Positions 1-10,777 are shown, numbered from the stretch's first letter. The stretch is DNA of 64,000 nt from Lucinisca nassula (GCA_963580285.1 OY757016.1:40439124-40503123), one strand, 5' to 3'. Notes: generated from the sequence alone by a model not told the origin. Numbers and translations: made by a program.

Positions 1-115
1 AGAAATGGGCGGGGCTCAATCATTTTATTCAGCAGGATAAGGGTTAACAATACTACAGCCTTTCACTGCTGTTGAAGTGAATATCACAGGCCAATAAAGT
101 TAAACGGTGCGAAAA

Positions 116-362
116 TTAAGGGGAATGGGAACACCTTGTCGATTTGTCCGCCATTTTTCAGAGGGAGACAATTTTCGGGACTTCCTGTTTGCTTTTCTTT
201 AAGCCCTGTCCCACGGAAAAAGGGGTCTACTCTTAAAGGAAAGATTTTGCTCCGGAGGAGCAAAATCTTTCCTTTAAAAGTTGACCCTTATTGCCAACAG
301 AGACAACAATACTGTTGAGGAGGTGCCTCCCCTGATCCCTGAAGGTGTTCCTCTTTCCCTTA
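116..362. mobile_element. MITE-T2 foldback element with TTAA ends
   Basis: The left end reads TTAAGGGGAATGGGAACACC and a decayed inverted version lies at the right end. The centre is a hairpin whose arms contain AAAGGAAAGATTTTGCTCC and its complement. Other copies lie at 3890, 46083 and 49651. It has no coding capacity. The TTAA at the ends suggests a piggyBac-type non-autonomous element, by inference. Confidence 0.65.
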
Positions 363-538
363 CATGTTTGTGTACTGTTTAATAATCAAACCGCAAAGGC
401 CCCAAAAGTACCAGAAGTGTTTTTTTGTTCAGTATTGAATAGGTTGAACAAAGCAGTCTTGGTCCAAAATGGTGAACATCGTCCAGATTACACACAAAGA
501 CCAGCAATCCACCAGTGATATCAGTGCTTTCATTTGCA

Positions 539-848
539 CCCCGCCCATAGGGGCTTGAAGAAATATATCGGCTGCATGATGCTTCCACGCAGAGCTGAAT
601 CCGGCCCGCACACTAGTACTGGTAAACCGCTTAGAGGATCTAAGCATGTTCAGGAACCGCGGTGCGAGGCGGACCGTCCATGCTAATAAACCCTATTGGT
701 TTCATTGGGCGACAGGGCTTGAGATGTCATTCCATCTCAATTTCGGGTAAAAGTCCCTCAAAATTGGAAGCAACGTCTCCAAAATGACCTTTACAGTGTT
801 GACGGGGACGTTAAACCTCAAATCAAACAAACAAACAAACAAACACTC
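539..848 (+). mobile_element. SINE-B copy, near full length
   Basis: It starts with a CCGCCCATAGGGGCTTGAAG-type head, contains the core TACTGGTAAACCGCTTAGAG and ends in GTTAAACCTCAAATCAAACA followed by (caaa)n. The same unit recurs more than 20 times in the window in both orientations. Its retrotransposon nature is supported by TSDs at other copies (47528, 44141). Confidence 0.75.
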
Positions 849-1085
849 TTGCTAAGTACTCGGCACATTTACCTTAAAATCTTATTTTCTTTGACGAACA
901 AGAATAATAATAATAATAGCAATAAAACAGCATTTAGCACGTTGAGATATGTTATCCTTTAAAGATCAATTGCAAATTATAGAGCAGACGATAGTCTATT
1001 TCTTTTTATTACGATTTATTTTCAGAAATGCGTTCATAGGACATGGATGCCCCCGCCTGAAAATATGTTTTTGTTCATATTAATC

Positions 1086-1862
1086 CATAGAAAGTTATTG
1101 ACGGTGTTTAAGTTTTGGACCCTTTTTTCACATTTGACCTCTAAGGATGACCTTGACTTTGGAGGTAAGGACCTTGGTTTTGTGTGAGGCGGAGTGTCTC
1201 ATGATGGCCAACATTTCTGCCAAGTAATTTCAAAATCCATCCAGAAATAAGATAGTAATTGCCTGCGTTTAGTTTCGGACCTGTTTTTTACCTTTGACCT
1301 CTAAGTATGACCTTCACCTTGGAGGTACGGACCTGGATTTTGCACGTGACACATTGTCTCATGATGGTTAACATTTATGCAAAGTAATTTCAAAATCCAT
1401 CCAGAAATAAGAAAGTTATTGGCTGCGTTTAAGTTTCGGACCTTTTTTTACCTTTGACTTCTAAGTTTGACATTGACCTTGGAGATATGGACCTGGGTTT
1501 TGCATGTGACACATCGTTTCATGATGGTTAACATTTTTACAAAGTAATTTCAAAATCCATCCCGAAATAAGAAAGTTATTGACTGCGTTTATGTTTCGGA
1601 CCCTTCTTTGACCTTTGACCTCTAAGTATGACCTTGACATTGGAGGTACGGACCTGGGTTTTGCACGTGACACATCGTCTCATGTTGGTTTCTACAAAGT
1701 AATTTCAAAATACATCCAGAAATTAGAAAGTTATTGACTGTGTTTAAGTTTCGGACGGACGGACGGAGGACGGACGTACGTACGTACGGACGGACGGACG
1801 GACAGGGGCAAAGCTATATGTCCTTCCACCATTCTTCGAATGGCGGGGGGGGGGGGGGGGTG
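1086..1862. repeat. Tandem array, about 160-bp units, with GGAC run and poly-G end
   Basis: Landmark words around aaagttattg recur at about 1091, 1252, 1412, 1572 and 1727, so the period is 160 bp, then 155. Each unit carries tgacctttgacctctaag and a gaccttggaggtacgg segment. The array runs into a (ggac)n microsatellite at 1754-1802 and a poly-G tract at 1847-1860. A related end structure (gacagac run, ctatatgt, homopolymer) occurs at 53330-53425. Confidence 0.8.
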
Positions 1863-2257
1863 GATAATGGCAGGGGCATAATAAAACATATACTTTGAAA
1901 ATATCGCATGCTTTTAGCGATTGACGTTTTAACGCTAAGTTTCAGTAAATAAACTGTCAAATTTTGAAGCACACGTTGCTATTTTTTTATTATTCGAAGG
2001 ACGCTTTTTAGATTATTCTGTCAAAGGAAATGGTCCTGCGAAGTCCAATTGCTTATAGGGTGATTTCCGGTAAATTTGCATTGTCAAATCAATGATCGCA
2101 TATTCCGTCAAACAACAGTCGAACCACATTAACTCGAATACCTTTGGGAGCAAGAAAATTTGTTCAAGATAGGGGTAGTTTGAGACACTGAGGGTTAATC
2201 AGAGTGCTAGGTCAAGGGGCACATTTGGATAACTCAAGGACATCTTCTATAAAATGA
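1863..2257. other. Unassigned AT-rich spacer
   Basis: I see no gene, hairpin or family resemblance in this stretch. Confidence 0.5.
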
Positions 2258-2335
2258 AGGAATATTGTGTGTACTAATTAGAATCGCCTCATCGAGGCGA
2301 TTATAATGAGTACACGCAATATTCTTTTCAAGCTA
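2258..2335. repeat. Hairpin with AGAATCGCCTCATCGAGGCG core
   Basis: A near-perfect stem of about 28 bp is centred on TCATCGA, with gaatattgtgtgtact on one side and its complement on the other. The same core lies at 8462-8540, and a GAACCGCCTCATCGAGGCGG version is the centre of MITE-T1. Confidence 0.7.
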
Positions 2336-2411
2336 AGTCATTAAAAAAAAACCTGAATTGTCCTTAATGTATGGATATATAGAGCTAAGGGAATGATTCG
2401 CTAGGGACTTT

Positions 2412-3136
2412 TATAAGAGCAATTCGGCCCCCGCCCATCGGGGCTTGAAGAAATATATGGGTTGCATGATGCTTCCACACAGAGCTGAAACCGACCGCAC
2501 ACAAGTACTGGTAAACTGCTTAGAGGATCTAAGCCTGCCCAGGCAAAGCGGTGCGAGTCGGACTTACAACTGACTAACAAAATGTGTGATTTATTACCCA
2601 GCAATTCTCCCACTATAGGCGGCCCCCGCCCATCGGGTCTTGAATAAATAGATGGGCTGCATGATGTTCCACGCATAGCTGAAATCCGACAGCACATGAG
2701 TACTGGTAAACCGCTTAGAGGATCTAAGCCTGCCCAGAATCGGACCGCCCATGTTTATAAACCCTATTGGGTTCATTGGGCGACAGGGTTTGAGATGTCA
2801 TTTCATCTCAATGCCGGGTAAAAGTCCCAAACAATTAAAAGCAGCGTCTCCAAAATGACCTATACAGTGTTGACATGGACGTTAAACCTCAAATCAAACA
2901 AACAAACAAATCACCCATTGGGGCTTGAAGAAATAGATTGAATGCATGATGCTTCCATGTAGAGTTGAAAGCGACCGCACACCAGTACTGGTAAACCTTC
3001 CCAGGCAAATCGGTGCGAGCTTATAAACCCTATTCAACTCAATGTCGGCTAAAAGTCCCACAAAATTGGAAGCAACGTCTCCTAAATGATCTATACAGTG
3101 TTGACGGGGACGTTAAACTACAATTCAAACAAACAT
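2412..3136 (+). mobile_element. Cluster of three SINE-B copies in the same orientation
   Basis: A 3'-truncated copy (2412-2575) is followed by one nearly complete copy (2618-2912) and one internally deleted copy (2915-3136). Each of the last two ends in a caaa-type tail. Same-direction stacking fits repeated insertion into A-rich tails. Confidence 0.7.
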
Positions 3137-3295
3137 AATCTGTAGCTATGGGGACCCAATAGTGAGCTCGAAATAGGCATGGCGATCGAGCCGGGCCATC
3201 CGTTTGGAGTTATCGATGTTTCACTTTAGATTAATCAGGCTACACGCATCAGTTCCGTTGTTAAGAAGGCAGACTGCCATATAGATTATAGATAT

Positions 3296-3510
3296 ACAGT
3301 AAAATTCCGCTATTAAGGCCACATAAAATTAAAACTATTCTGCTTTCTGCTTAAAAACCCTTATTTTAAAGGGTGCACTTAATCTTTCTTTGTGTTTTCT
3401 GCCCAAACTGTCCTCATGCCAGGGACCACCTTTTGGACTGTTCAAAAGTGGTCTTAAAGACCACTTTTGAACAGACCTAAAGGTGGTCTTAATGCAGGAA
3501 TTTCACCGTA
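3296..3510. mobile_element. MITE-T3 (TIR ACAGTAAAATTCCGCTATTA)
   Basis: The termini are inverted copies of each other: acagtaaaattccgctatta on the left and a gaatttcaccgt end on the right. A perfect hairpin near the middle is built from gttcaaaagtggtcttaaag and its complement. Further copies lie at 29583, 42481, 43473 and 53573. It is non-coding. Confidence 0.7.
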
Positions 3511-3531
3511 CATTGTTTATATGTTTGTGCA

Positions 3532-3770
3532 GATTGTATTTTGTTTGTTTGTTTTGTAGAACTTTTACCCGACACTGAGATGAAATGAAATGAAATCTCG
3601 AGCCCTGTCACCCAATGAAACCAATAGGTTTTAAAAGCGTGGACGCACCGCCTTGCCTGGACAGGCTTAGATTCTCTAAGCAGTTTACCGTACACGTTTC
3701 CGTTTCAGCTCTGCGTGGAAGCATCATGCAGCCCATATATTCAAGCCTCGATGTGGTGGGGTGAGGGGGG
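3532..3770 (-). mobile_element. SINE-B copy, reverse orientation
   Basis: The reverse complement carries the pieces in order: the gcagagctgaaa segment, the gtaaactgcttagag core, caggcaaggcggtgcg, ttcattgggtgacaggg and the caaacaaa tail. Confidence 0.65.
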
Positions 3771-3889
3771 TTGCGGCAGATTGTATTTTATGTATCATAT
3801 AAAGAAATAAATGCTTGAACACATCCCGTTACTTTTGCATTCAGTTTGTGGTGGCCTATGCGATAACGACCTCTATCTCATGACCTGGC

Positions 3890-4131
3890 TTAAGGGGAAT
3901 GGGAAACACCTTCAGGGGAGGAAACTCCTGTAAAAGTATTTTTGTCCCCCATGCCAATAAGGGTCAACTCTTAAAGGGAAGAATTTGCTCCCGAGGAGCA
4001 AATTCTTTCCTTTCAGAGTAGACCCCTTTTTCCGTTGGACAGAGTCTAAAGAAAAAAGAAACGGAAGACCCGAAAGTTGGCTCCTTTGAAAAATGGCGGA
4101 AAATATCTGCCAGGTTTCCCATTCCCCTTAA
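3890..4131. mobile_element. MITE-T2 copy with perfect TTAA ends
   Basis: It begins TTAAGGGGAATGGGAAACAC and ends CCCATTCCCCTTAA. A central hairpin (aaagggaagaatttgctccc and complement) lies at about 3975-4015. The 242-bp length and TTAA at both borders suggest TTAA-targeted insertion. Confidence 0.75.
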
Positions 4132-4189
4132 ACGATTCCGCTACTTCTATATTGGCATATGCATAATTGCCATCTACTAGCGAAATTTT

Positions 4190-4370
4190 GGTAACCGGAC
4201 ACTTCGGCCCCAAAACCACCTCGGCCCCTAGACACTTCGGCCCCTAGACACCTCGGCCCCAAAACCATCTCGGCCCCACATAAAATTGAAACCCTAGACG
4301 GGTCGGCCCCTGGACACCTCGGCCCCTAGACACGTCGGCCCCATATACCTAGACACTTCGGCCCCACTTT
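4190..4370. repeat. GC-rich minisatellite, CCTAGACACCTCGGCCC units
   Basis: About nine imperfect 16-18-bp units, (c)ctagacac(t/c)tcggccc, follow one another. The same unit forms an array in reverse orientation at 7178-7340. Confidence 0.75.
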
Positions 4371-4915
4371 GCGTTTCACGGGGCTTCCACTTAAATAGGA
4401 GATCGGGTTGGATGCCCGATGAGTTTATTTTATTTGCTGATTTGGTTATATTGATAGGGAGCCGGCCCGAATATTTGAACCTATAATATATTTATTTATT
4501 ATATATTATAACGTTACTAAATAGAAAATTTATATGTCCATTTAGAGTGTTTAAGAAGAATGGAAGAAACATTTGAAAATCCCCCTCTTTTATTTCAATG
4601 TATAATTCTATTTGCATTGCGACATGCTTTAGAGCAGGCTCTTTTTTCTACATTTCTGCTCTTTTGATCATCTATAGGTTTTTTTATTATCCGAAATAAT
4701 TCCACACCGCTAAAATACTTTTTAAATTAATTTCAATAAGAACATGATACCTTATTATCCTTACTTATTGGATAGAAATCTGGATGGATTGGTGGATGGG
4801 GCCGTAAAACCAAAAAAAAAAAAAAAATCATTTTTTTTTTTGTCAATCATGGTGATGATGAGGGATAATCTTATATTTGTTAACAAAGTTATATATTTAT
4901 TTATTAATATTTTTT
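4371..4915. other. AT-rich spacer with A/T homopolymers
   Basis: It holds tatata-rich DNA and adjacent poly-A and poly-T runs (about 4811-4840). The short ORF here has simple-sequence composition and runs into the SINE-A tRNA head, so I do not call it coding. Confidence 0.5.
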
Positions 4916-5223
4916 GGCCTCGGTATATAGCTAAGTCGGATGCGCGTCTGACTGGTGATCAGGAGGACGCGGGTTCGATACCTACCGGGGTCGGCAGCTT
5001 TATTTCGTGGAGATTGATTATGAAATCTTTTCTACGGTCATTCTCTCCCTTCTGCTGATTCAAGAAGGGCAGTTGTCATTTTCTGGCCAAAAAAAAAAAG
5101 CACTGTATTGGTTAACCGCTTACGTATAAGCCTGTCCAGGTTAAGTGTGGATAGATAAACTGACCGTCCCGAAAATGAACTAAAATAGTGTTGACTGGGC
5201 CGTTAAACTCCAATACAAACAAA
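4916..5223 (+). mobile_element. SINE-A, tRNA-headed SINE, full length
   Basis: The head is tRNA-like, with an A-box-like stretch (tatagctaagtcggatgcg) and a B box (gggttcgatacc). A middle segment with a cattctctcccttctgctga stretch follows, then the core actggttaaccgcttacg. The tail is tgttgactgggccgttaaac plus (caaa)n. It is pol III-type in layout and has no protein. It is too diverged and too long to be a functional tRNA gene. Confidence 0.8.
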
Positions 5224-5584
5224 CTATTTATTTAGTTATTTATTAGGTAATTAACAGTGTTCAGGTTCGCTGAACTAGAACTATCCTCGTAAGTAAACTA
5301 ATTAATATAATTTATGCATGCAATTCAAAAACTGCATGAAAAACTGTGCGATCCGGTTCAGAGAGCAGAAGCAATCTGATCAGGATCTACACTGTTTGCA
5401 AAGTTAAGGGTTATCGTGTTCAGCGGGGTAAGGATTAATGAAATTCAGGTTAGTACACTATTTAGCAAAAAGTTTTACAAGAACAATTAATTATTGACAT
5501 AAATTAGTAAAGTATGAAGCTCAATAAACAACCAGGCGTTACTAATCCCTTTTCCCCAATAAAGAGATCGTTGATGATAAACGG
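5224..5584. other. Unassigned AT-rich spacer
   Basis: No gene is seen. It includes a short segment resembling the H1 hairpin (gatcaggatctacactgtttgca). Confidence 0.4.
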
Positions 5585-5916
5585 ATCATTGTTATCAATT
5601 TTCACACATTTGATTGTCATTCTAGCTCATATTAAAGACGGACAGTAACGAGTATATGGTATACTTTATTTATTAGTCACATTTCTGATTATCAGCCACT
5701 CAAATTACTTGATACATGTATACTATATGTATATATTATTGGCAAACAGTGTAGATCTGGATGTGCATTGTGCGCAAAGTCTTCACTGCTCGTATTTTTG
5801 AAGGAATTTCTCAGTATGTTTCCATTGTTATCAATTTTCACACATTTAGAAATTCCTATTTGATTGTTATTTCAGCTCATATTTAAAGACGGACAGGAAC
5901 AAGTATACTGTATAAT

Positions 5917-5947
<31 letters not shown>

Positions 5948-6075
5948 TTAATTTATTTATTTCTGACTATCAGACCATCAAATTACTTGATGCATGTATA
6001 TTGTATTCATTGAAAATTCACAAACTGCAGGTCAGATGGATCTGGATGTACACTGAGTGCAAAGTCTTCATGGCC
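5585..6075. repeat. Local tandem duplication, about 240 bp apart
   Basis: Segments 5595-5800 and 5824-6072 share, in order, cattgttatcaattttcaca, a gctcatat(t)taaagacggaca stretch, a ctttatttatt run, tcaaattacttgat and gatctggatgt plus gcaaagtcttca. The second copy carries an expanded (ttta)n run at 5917-5950. Confidence 0.75.
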
Positions 6076-6339
6076 CTATATATTTTGTACAAAGGCTCAT
6101 TAACCATCAGTATCAAATATTCACAATTAGAACAACCCGCTAAACCCCACTTTTCGTGATGCTGACTCAAGGTCAACGGCGGGGCATTTGCTGTCCTTAA
6201 GAGTGTAGTCCAAGTTAAATGTCGTGTATGCGTTGTTATATTTATTATAAACGTCTCATTGGTTATTTGTTATTTTTTATATAAAATAAAAATAGCAATA
6301 CAATGATTTGATCTTATTTCCTAACAGCTTAATGGAAGA

Positions 6340-6866
6340 TTCCGTAAAACCAAAACGAACATTATAAGAGGAAAATTGTGATATTTTATTATTGCTGCTC
6401 AAATAAGAAAAATAAGGTTTACCCCTGTAAACCCCAATTTTACTATATAAAAGTGGGGTTCAAGGGGATCAAAATTACACATTACGAAAACACGCCTATA
6501 CAAATACATTGAAAACTTTACCGCCGAAAAACGAAACTTTTCAGATGAAAACTTGTGATGTTTTTCCTGTATCTGCTCACAATAGAGATTGTGGGTAATC
6601 GTTAGAACCGCCCCATCGAGGCGGTTCTAATGAGTACCACAATCTTTATTTTAGAACAGAAATACGAATAATAAGGCTTACCCCTGTATACCCCAGTTTT
6701 ACTATATAAAGAGGGGGTTCAAGGGGGTCAAAATTATATAGGCGCGTTTTCGTGATGAAGGCGTGTCTTCGTGATGTAAATAATGTATGCCCCTATGAGC
6801 CCCAGTTTTCCCAATATAAACTTGGGTTTAGCGGGGTCTTCATTACACGAGCTTGTTATCATGATG
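6340..6866. mobile_element. MITE-T1 cluster: one full copy flanked by two partial copies
   Basis: The full copy is 6480-6757, with a CATTACGAAAACACGCCTAT start and a complementary gttttcgtgatg end. The central hairpin is GAACCGCCCCATCGAGGCGG. Right-half fragments with ccccagttttactatata-type sequence lie on both sides (6340-6479 and 6758-6866). It is non-coding. Confidence 0.75.
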
Positions 6867-7130
6867 TTTTGTTTGTTAGATTTGACATTTAACGCCTCAA
6901 TCAACACTATCTCGGTCATTTTGGAGACGTTGTCTCCAATTTTGTGGTAATTTTACCCGACATTGAGATGAAATGACATCTCAAGCCCTGCAGCCCAATG
7001 AAACCAATAGGGTTTATAAGTATGAACGGTCCGACACGCATCGCTTTTCCGGCCAGGCTTAAGACCTCTAAGCGGTTTACCAGTACTCATGTCACAAGCT
7101 GTGGGTTTCTTGTAGTCCCGATGGGCGGAA
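6867..7130 (-). mobile_element. SINE-B copy, reverse orientation
   Basis: The reverse complement shows the core gtaaaccgcttagaggtctt, caatgtcgggtaaaatt and a short tail. It lies directly against the MITE-T1 cluster and ends just before the 7178 minisatellite. Confidence 0.65.
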
Positions 7131-7177
7131 CCGATTTTAACATGATATAAATGCCCATACCCGAACAGATATCAAAA

Positions 7178-7340
7178 GTGGGGCCGAGGTGTCTTTGGGG
7201 CCGAGGTGTCTAGGGGCCGAGGTGACAGTGGGGCCGAGGTGTCTAGGGCCGAGGTGACTAGGGCCGAGGTGTCTAGGGCCGACTTGGTTTTGGGCCGACC
7301 TGTCTAGGGGCCGAGGTGGTAGTGGGGCCGAAGTGTCTGG
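7178..7340. repeat. GC-rich minisatellite, inverse of the 4190 array
   Basis: Units of gggccgaggtgtctag (and gtgacta variants) repeat about ten times. This is the reverse complement of the array at 4190-4370. The short open frame across it is a by-product of the repeat. Confidence 0.75.
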
Positions 7341-7464
7341 AAATCGAAAATTTTCCCCACCCACCAGTGCTATCTCTGCTTTGATTTCCATGTGTGTGTC
7401 TATATGGACCGTTGTCTAAGCTTCTGCAATGATGCCTTTAGACCCTACAGTTCTTTACGCAAAA

Positions 7465-7549
7465 AAAAGTAAGGCTGTCCGACCGCCTCAAAAATGACCT
7501 TAAACAATGTTGACTGGGCCGTTAAACACCCATACAAACAAACAAACAA
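7465..7549 (+). mobile_element. SINE-A 3'-end fragment
   Basis: Only the end is present: gaccgcctcaaaaatgacct, tgttgactgggccgttaaac and a (caaa)n tail. Confidence 0.6.
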
Positions 7550-7554
7550 TGTAA

Positions 7555-7895
7555 CCAATAGTAAAATCTAGTGATATATTGAGTGATAAATCACGGGGCG
7601 GAGAGCGATGCGAAGAGCCACCTTTTTGTCCAGTTTTATGACGTCATTCATTGTTACATTGACGCTAGATGGTGTAACGTCGTTTTCTTGTATCATTTTA
7701 TTCCTGTTATTTTGAAAACAGTATGCCATTGCTGGAGCTGATCTGTTTTTAATCAGAAGACCCACTTTCGCTTGAAGCGGCCCGTCCATGGTAACGCTAA
7801 GCTGCAATAATAATAAAAGCACTGAGAGCACCAGTGGGTCGATTATCTCTGAGTGTGGGCTGGGAAAATGGTCATGAAGGGGGACTTGGACTTTC
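7555..7895. repeat. Dispersed repeat shared with KLHL10 intron 2
   Basis: The part at 7570-7700 (gataaatcac, gcgaagagccacctttt, gacgtcattcattgtta, gtgtaacgtcgttttcttgt) is an inverted copy of 25560-25690. The part at 7805-7890 (agcaccagtgggtcgatta, ctgagtgtgggctgg) recurs at 11045, 28855, 30180 and 54065. Confidence 0.65.
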
Positions 7896-8045
7896 GCTTG
7901 TTTGAATTGAGGTTTAACGTCCCCGTCAACACTATTTTTGTCATTTTGGAGACGTTGCTTCCAATTTTGTGGAACCTTTATCCGACATTGAGGTGAAATG
8001 ACATCTCAAGCCCTGCCGTCCAATGAAACCAAAAGGCTTATCCCT
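7896..8045 (-). mobile_element. SINE-B 3' fragment, reverse orientation
   Basis: It contains ttgaggtttaacgtccccgt and the tgacatctcaagccctgcc to aatgaaacc part only. The head is missing. Confidence 0.6.
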
Positions 8046-8059
8046 TAAATTCCTGTTCT

Positions 8060-8751
8060 TCGGCCGAAAAGTGTAGTGCCTGATAAAACGCCGCATTTTG
8101 CGGCGACTGATCTGGGTCTAAACTGTTTGCCAAACACATGAGTCATGTCCAGATCGATTTTACATGTAACCCCCTTTACAAAATTGGTCTCACAGCGATG
8201 AGAAAAGCGCGGTTTAAAAAAAAACCGTTACCCAGAATTCAATTCGTACGATGAATGATAGTCATGTGAGCATCAGCAACGTAAAGCTATTGCGCTATGT
8301 AACTTTGGGTCGACTGACAAACGACCCATAATACAATCTATCTCGATTGACTCGAACTCTTATGGCTAGATTACCATGGCTGATTCGAAAACCTTGAATT
8401 CCTGAGAAAGTTTTTCATAGTTCAAGGTAACAGATATTTAGGGAGATTCTTTCTTATTTTATAGAGAAATTGTATGTTGTTTTCACTCATTAGAATCGCC
8501 TCATCGAGGCGATTCTAATGAACACAGACAACATAATATCAATTTATAGAAGATCAAATATGTATCCTTACATAATTCCCATTATACTGTTACAACATGT
8601 TCTTTTTGTAATGATCGAAAATATGTCCTTACATTAGCCTCATTCTGACTCCTGACATGATGTATTAAATCCCCAAGGGCTCCAAATGATCCCGAAGGTG
8701 TTGAGGTTTCAATGTATTTTGTCTTGTTAACTGCGAAATCTACAATTATGT
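8060..8751. repeat. Spacer with H1 hairpin relic and a GCCTCATCGAGGC hairpin
   Basis: Positions 8088-8145 are a decayed H1 hairpin (cgccgcattttgcggcg, ggtctaaactgtttgcc). Positions 8295-8345 carry a gggtcgactg/gacccat inverted motif. Positions 8462-8540 form a stem centred on cctcatcgagg. No gene is seen. Confidence 0.55.
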
Positions 8752-8890
8752 GTTTGTTTTGGAGTTTAACGGCCCAAGTCAACATTATTTAGGCCATATC
8801 AAGCCGGTCAGTTAACATAATCGTACTTTCCTTGGCAGACTTATACATAAGCGGTTAACCAGTGCAGTGCACATTCTTTCGCCAGAAAGG
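8752..8890 (-). mobile_element. SINE-A fragment lacking the tRNA head
   Basis: The reverse complement contains gcggttaaccagtgcagtgc (as its complement), the core and the gttaaactcc tail. It is truncated at the 5' end, as is common for SINE copies. Confidence 0.65.
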
Positions 8891-8969
8891 AAGAATGAAA
8901 TGCACAAGATAACATGTTTGCTCAAAGATTTAATCGGATCAGCAGCTGCATTCACAAAGCCTGTGTGTA

Positions 8970-9175
8970 GAAGCCTCCTTGGTGTAGTGGGTAAGCTATC
9001 GCCTTACAAACCAGGGACCGTAGGTTCGATTCCGGGTTTCTTCATACTTTCGGGAGGATCTTGAACCGAGATTCCACATATCTTCATATAACCTTGGTTG
9101 GCAGTGGGACGGAAGACCCAATCGTAAAACACACACACACACACGCACGCACGCACGCACGCGCGCGCGAGCGTA
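8970..9175 (+). mobile_element. SINE-C, tRNA-headed, ending in a CA/CG microsatellite
   Basis: The head is gcctccttggtgtagtgggt followed by a B box (ggttcgattcc). The body resembles 17190-17350 and the reverse copy at 9605-9739. The 3' end passes into (ac)n/(gcac)n at 9129-9170. Confidence 0.65.
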
Positions 9176-9563
9176 CGCTTAAAGCCTTGCGGAGTTCCGC
9201 TTGTCTTGACTTTTACACGGGCGTTCGGTCAAGCATAGACTTGCCAGTTTGCCTGGATGTGCACGTATATCTAATATCCACTGCAGGGTGCCAACACCAT
9301 CGTGTGCATCTTTCCTCGGTAGCTCAGTCGTTCACGGGTGTGACTGGTGATCAGGAGGTCCAGGAGATCGAGGGTTCGATACCTGCCTGGTCGACACCAG
9401 TCTTTCGTGGAGAGTGACCATGAACTCTTTTACCGGCATTCTAACGCTTCCCCTGATTCAAGAAAGGCGATTGTCAGTTTCAGTCGAAAGAATGTACACT
9501 GTACTGGTTACAATGTAAATCGTTTATGTATTGACCTGCGCAGAAAGTGCTGTTAGGTAAACT

Positions 9564-9929
9564 GGGTCCAGTTGTTCAAAACATCGTTAGTTTAAGCTCG
9601 TTAGTGAGTGTTTGAGTTTTACGTCCCACCAACAGCTAAGGTCATACGGAGACGGGACCAGTCTGGAGAAGCCCGGGATCGATCCTGCGATCCCTGGTTT
9701 ACAAGGCGAGTAGCGTAACCACTACACCACGGAGGCTTCTTTAAGCTCGTTAGTGGTCAGATTATTAACTGTTCTATAGCTAGCCAGTATAATATCTAAA
9801 ATTCTGGTATTTTTGCTGAAAATACATATTTTTTCAGCAAACATATTAGCGTATTTGCCATATTAGATTATCAAAGTTTTAACGGTACGTTAACTAACGA
9901 CGTTGTTAGTTTTGAACAACTGGCCCCTG
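9564..9929. mobile_element. MITE-T6 inside SINE-A
   Basis: The ends ggtccagttgttcaaaac and gttttgaacaactggcccc are inverted complements. A related element with the same ends lies at 42208-42457. Confidence 0.7.
9605..9739 (-). mobile_element. SINE-C inside MITE-T6, perfect 14-bp TSD
   Basis: The insert is flanked on both sides by tttaagctcgttag (9591-9604 and 9740-9753). Its reverse complement has the aagcctccgtggtgtagtgg head and B box. This is the youngest of three nested insertions. Confidence 0.85.
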
Positions 9930-9995
9930 ATCGACTCGATATCACCCTGAATCTGTTGACTGGGTCGTTAAACCAATAAAAAAACGCAAAAAAAG

Positions 9996-10334
9996 TGCAA
10001 ACAAACAAATCCCAGCGTGCACATCTTTCTTTGCCATGGTCCAGAGGTATTAAATCATTCTTTTTTCATGCTAAACTCACTGAAACATGACAGGGCAAAT
10101 ACCATCCATTGCTTGTCTGCATACCTGCACCCATCAAACGTTATTACAATTGCCTCTGATGTTCGATATTTGGTAGCAGTGATAAGATTTTGGTGTCTGA
10201 ACATGCTGCACGGGCATCATTCCACAAAAGCGCACCGTCCTTCGGATCGGGACGTTGACTGGAGCACCCCACCCACCCCACCCCAAATGATTACTGTATA
10301 GACTTCATTCTGCATATCTGGAGTGGTAAAACTT
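9996..10334. other. Unassigned spacer
   Basis: No gene or repeat family is recognised. A short segment (10040-10095, ttcatgctaaactcactgaa) resembles 21245-21270 and 30270-30290, so an old repeat is likely. Confidence 0.4.
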
Positions 10335-10620
10335 TTTTTAATTTGCGGTTTAACGTCCCATCAACACTATATAGGTCATTTTGGAGAAGCTGCTTCCAAT
10401 TTTGTTGGACTTTTGCTCGACATTGAGATGAAATGACTTCTCAAGCCCTGCCGCCCAATGAAACCGATATGGTTTATATCCTTCGCAACACTTTGTCTGG
10501 GCAGGCTTAGAGCCTCTAGGCGGTTTACCAGTACTCATGTGCGGTCGATTCAGCTCTACGTGGACGCAACATGCAGCCCGGCGATCTATTTCTCCAAGCT
10601 CCGATGGACGGGGGCCCTAG
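10335..10620 (-). mobile_element. SINE-B copy, reverse orientation
   Basis: The reverse complement has the head cccgtccatcggagcttgga, the gtactggtaaaccgcctaga core, the caatgtcgagcaaaagtcc part and the tail. Confidence 0.65.
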
Positions 10621-10777
10621 TCGACGTAATGAACTAATGCGACTGATCGCAGAAACCGTAGAAAAAGGGAAGAACGATTCCTGTGCAAGCATGCAGTCTA
10701 GGTCTAGATGCTAGGCTCATATCTATCAATCTCATCAGGATCTACATTTTTTTTTTTGTTATCTTATTTACCCTTTT

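Larger units (their letters stand above)
9313..9995 (+). mobile_element. SINE-A interrupted by a MITE
   Basis: The SINE-A head (ctcggtagctcagtcg, B box gggttcgatacc) and body run from 9313 to about 9563. The rest (gatcgactcgatatcaccct, ctgttgactgggtcgttaaa) resumes at about 9930. The intervening 365 bp is MITE-T6, which itself carries SINE-C. Confidence 0.8.

Noticed and set aside
4916..5010. tRNA gene (A- and B-box-like sequence)
   Set aside because: The tRNA-like part is the head of SINE-A. It continues into the SINE body, occurs in many decayed copies, and its cloverleaf pairing is degraded.
7137..7391. 84-aa frame with repeated HLGP(R/S)
   Set aside because: It is a direct translation of the GC-rich minisatellite.
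8970..9045. tRNA gene with gcctccttggtgtagtgg start
   Set aside because: It is the head of SINE-C, shared with 17190 and the reverse copy at 9605, and followed by the same body.
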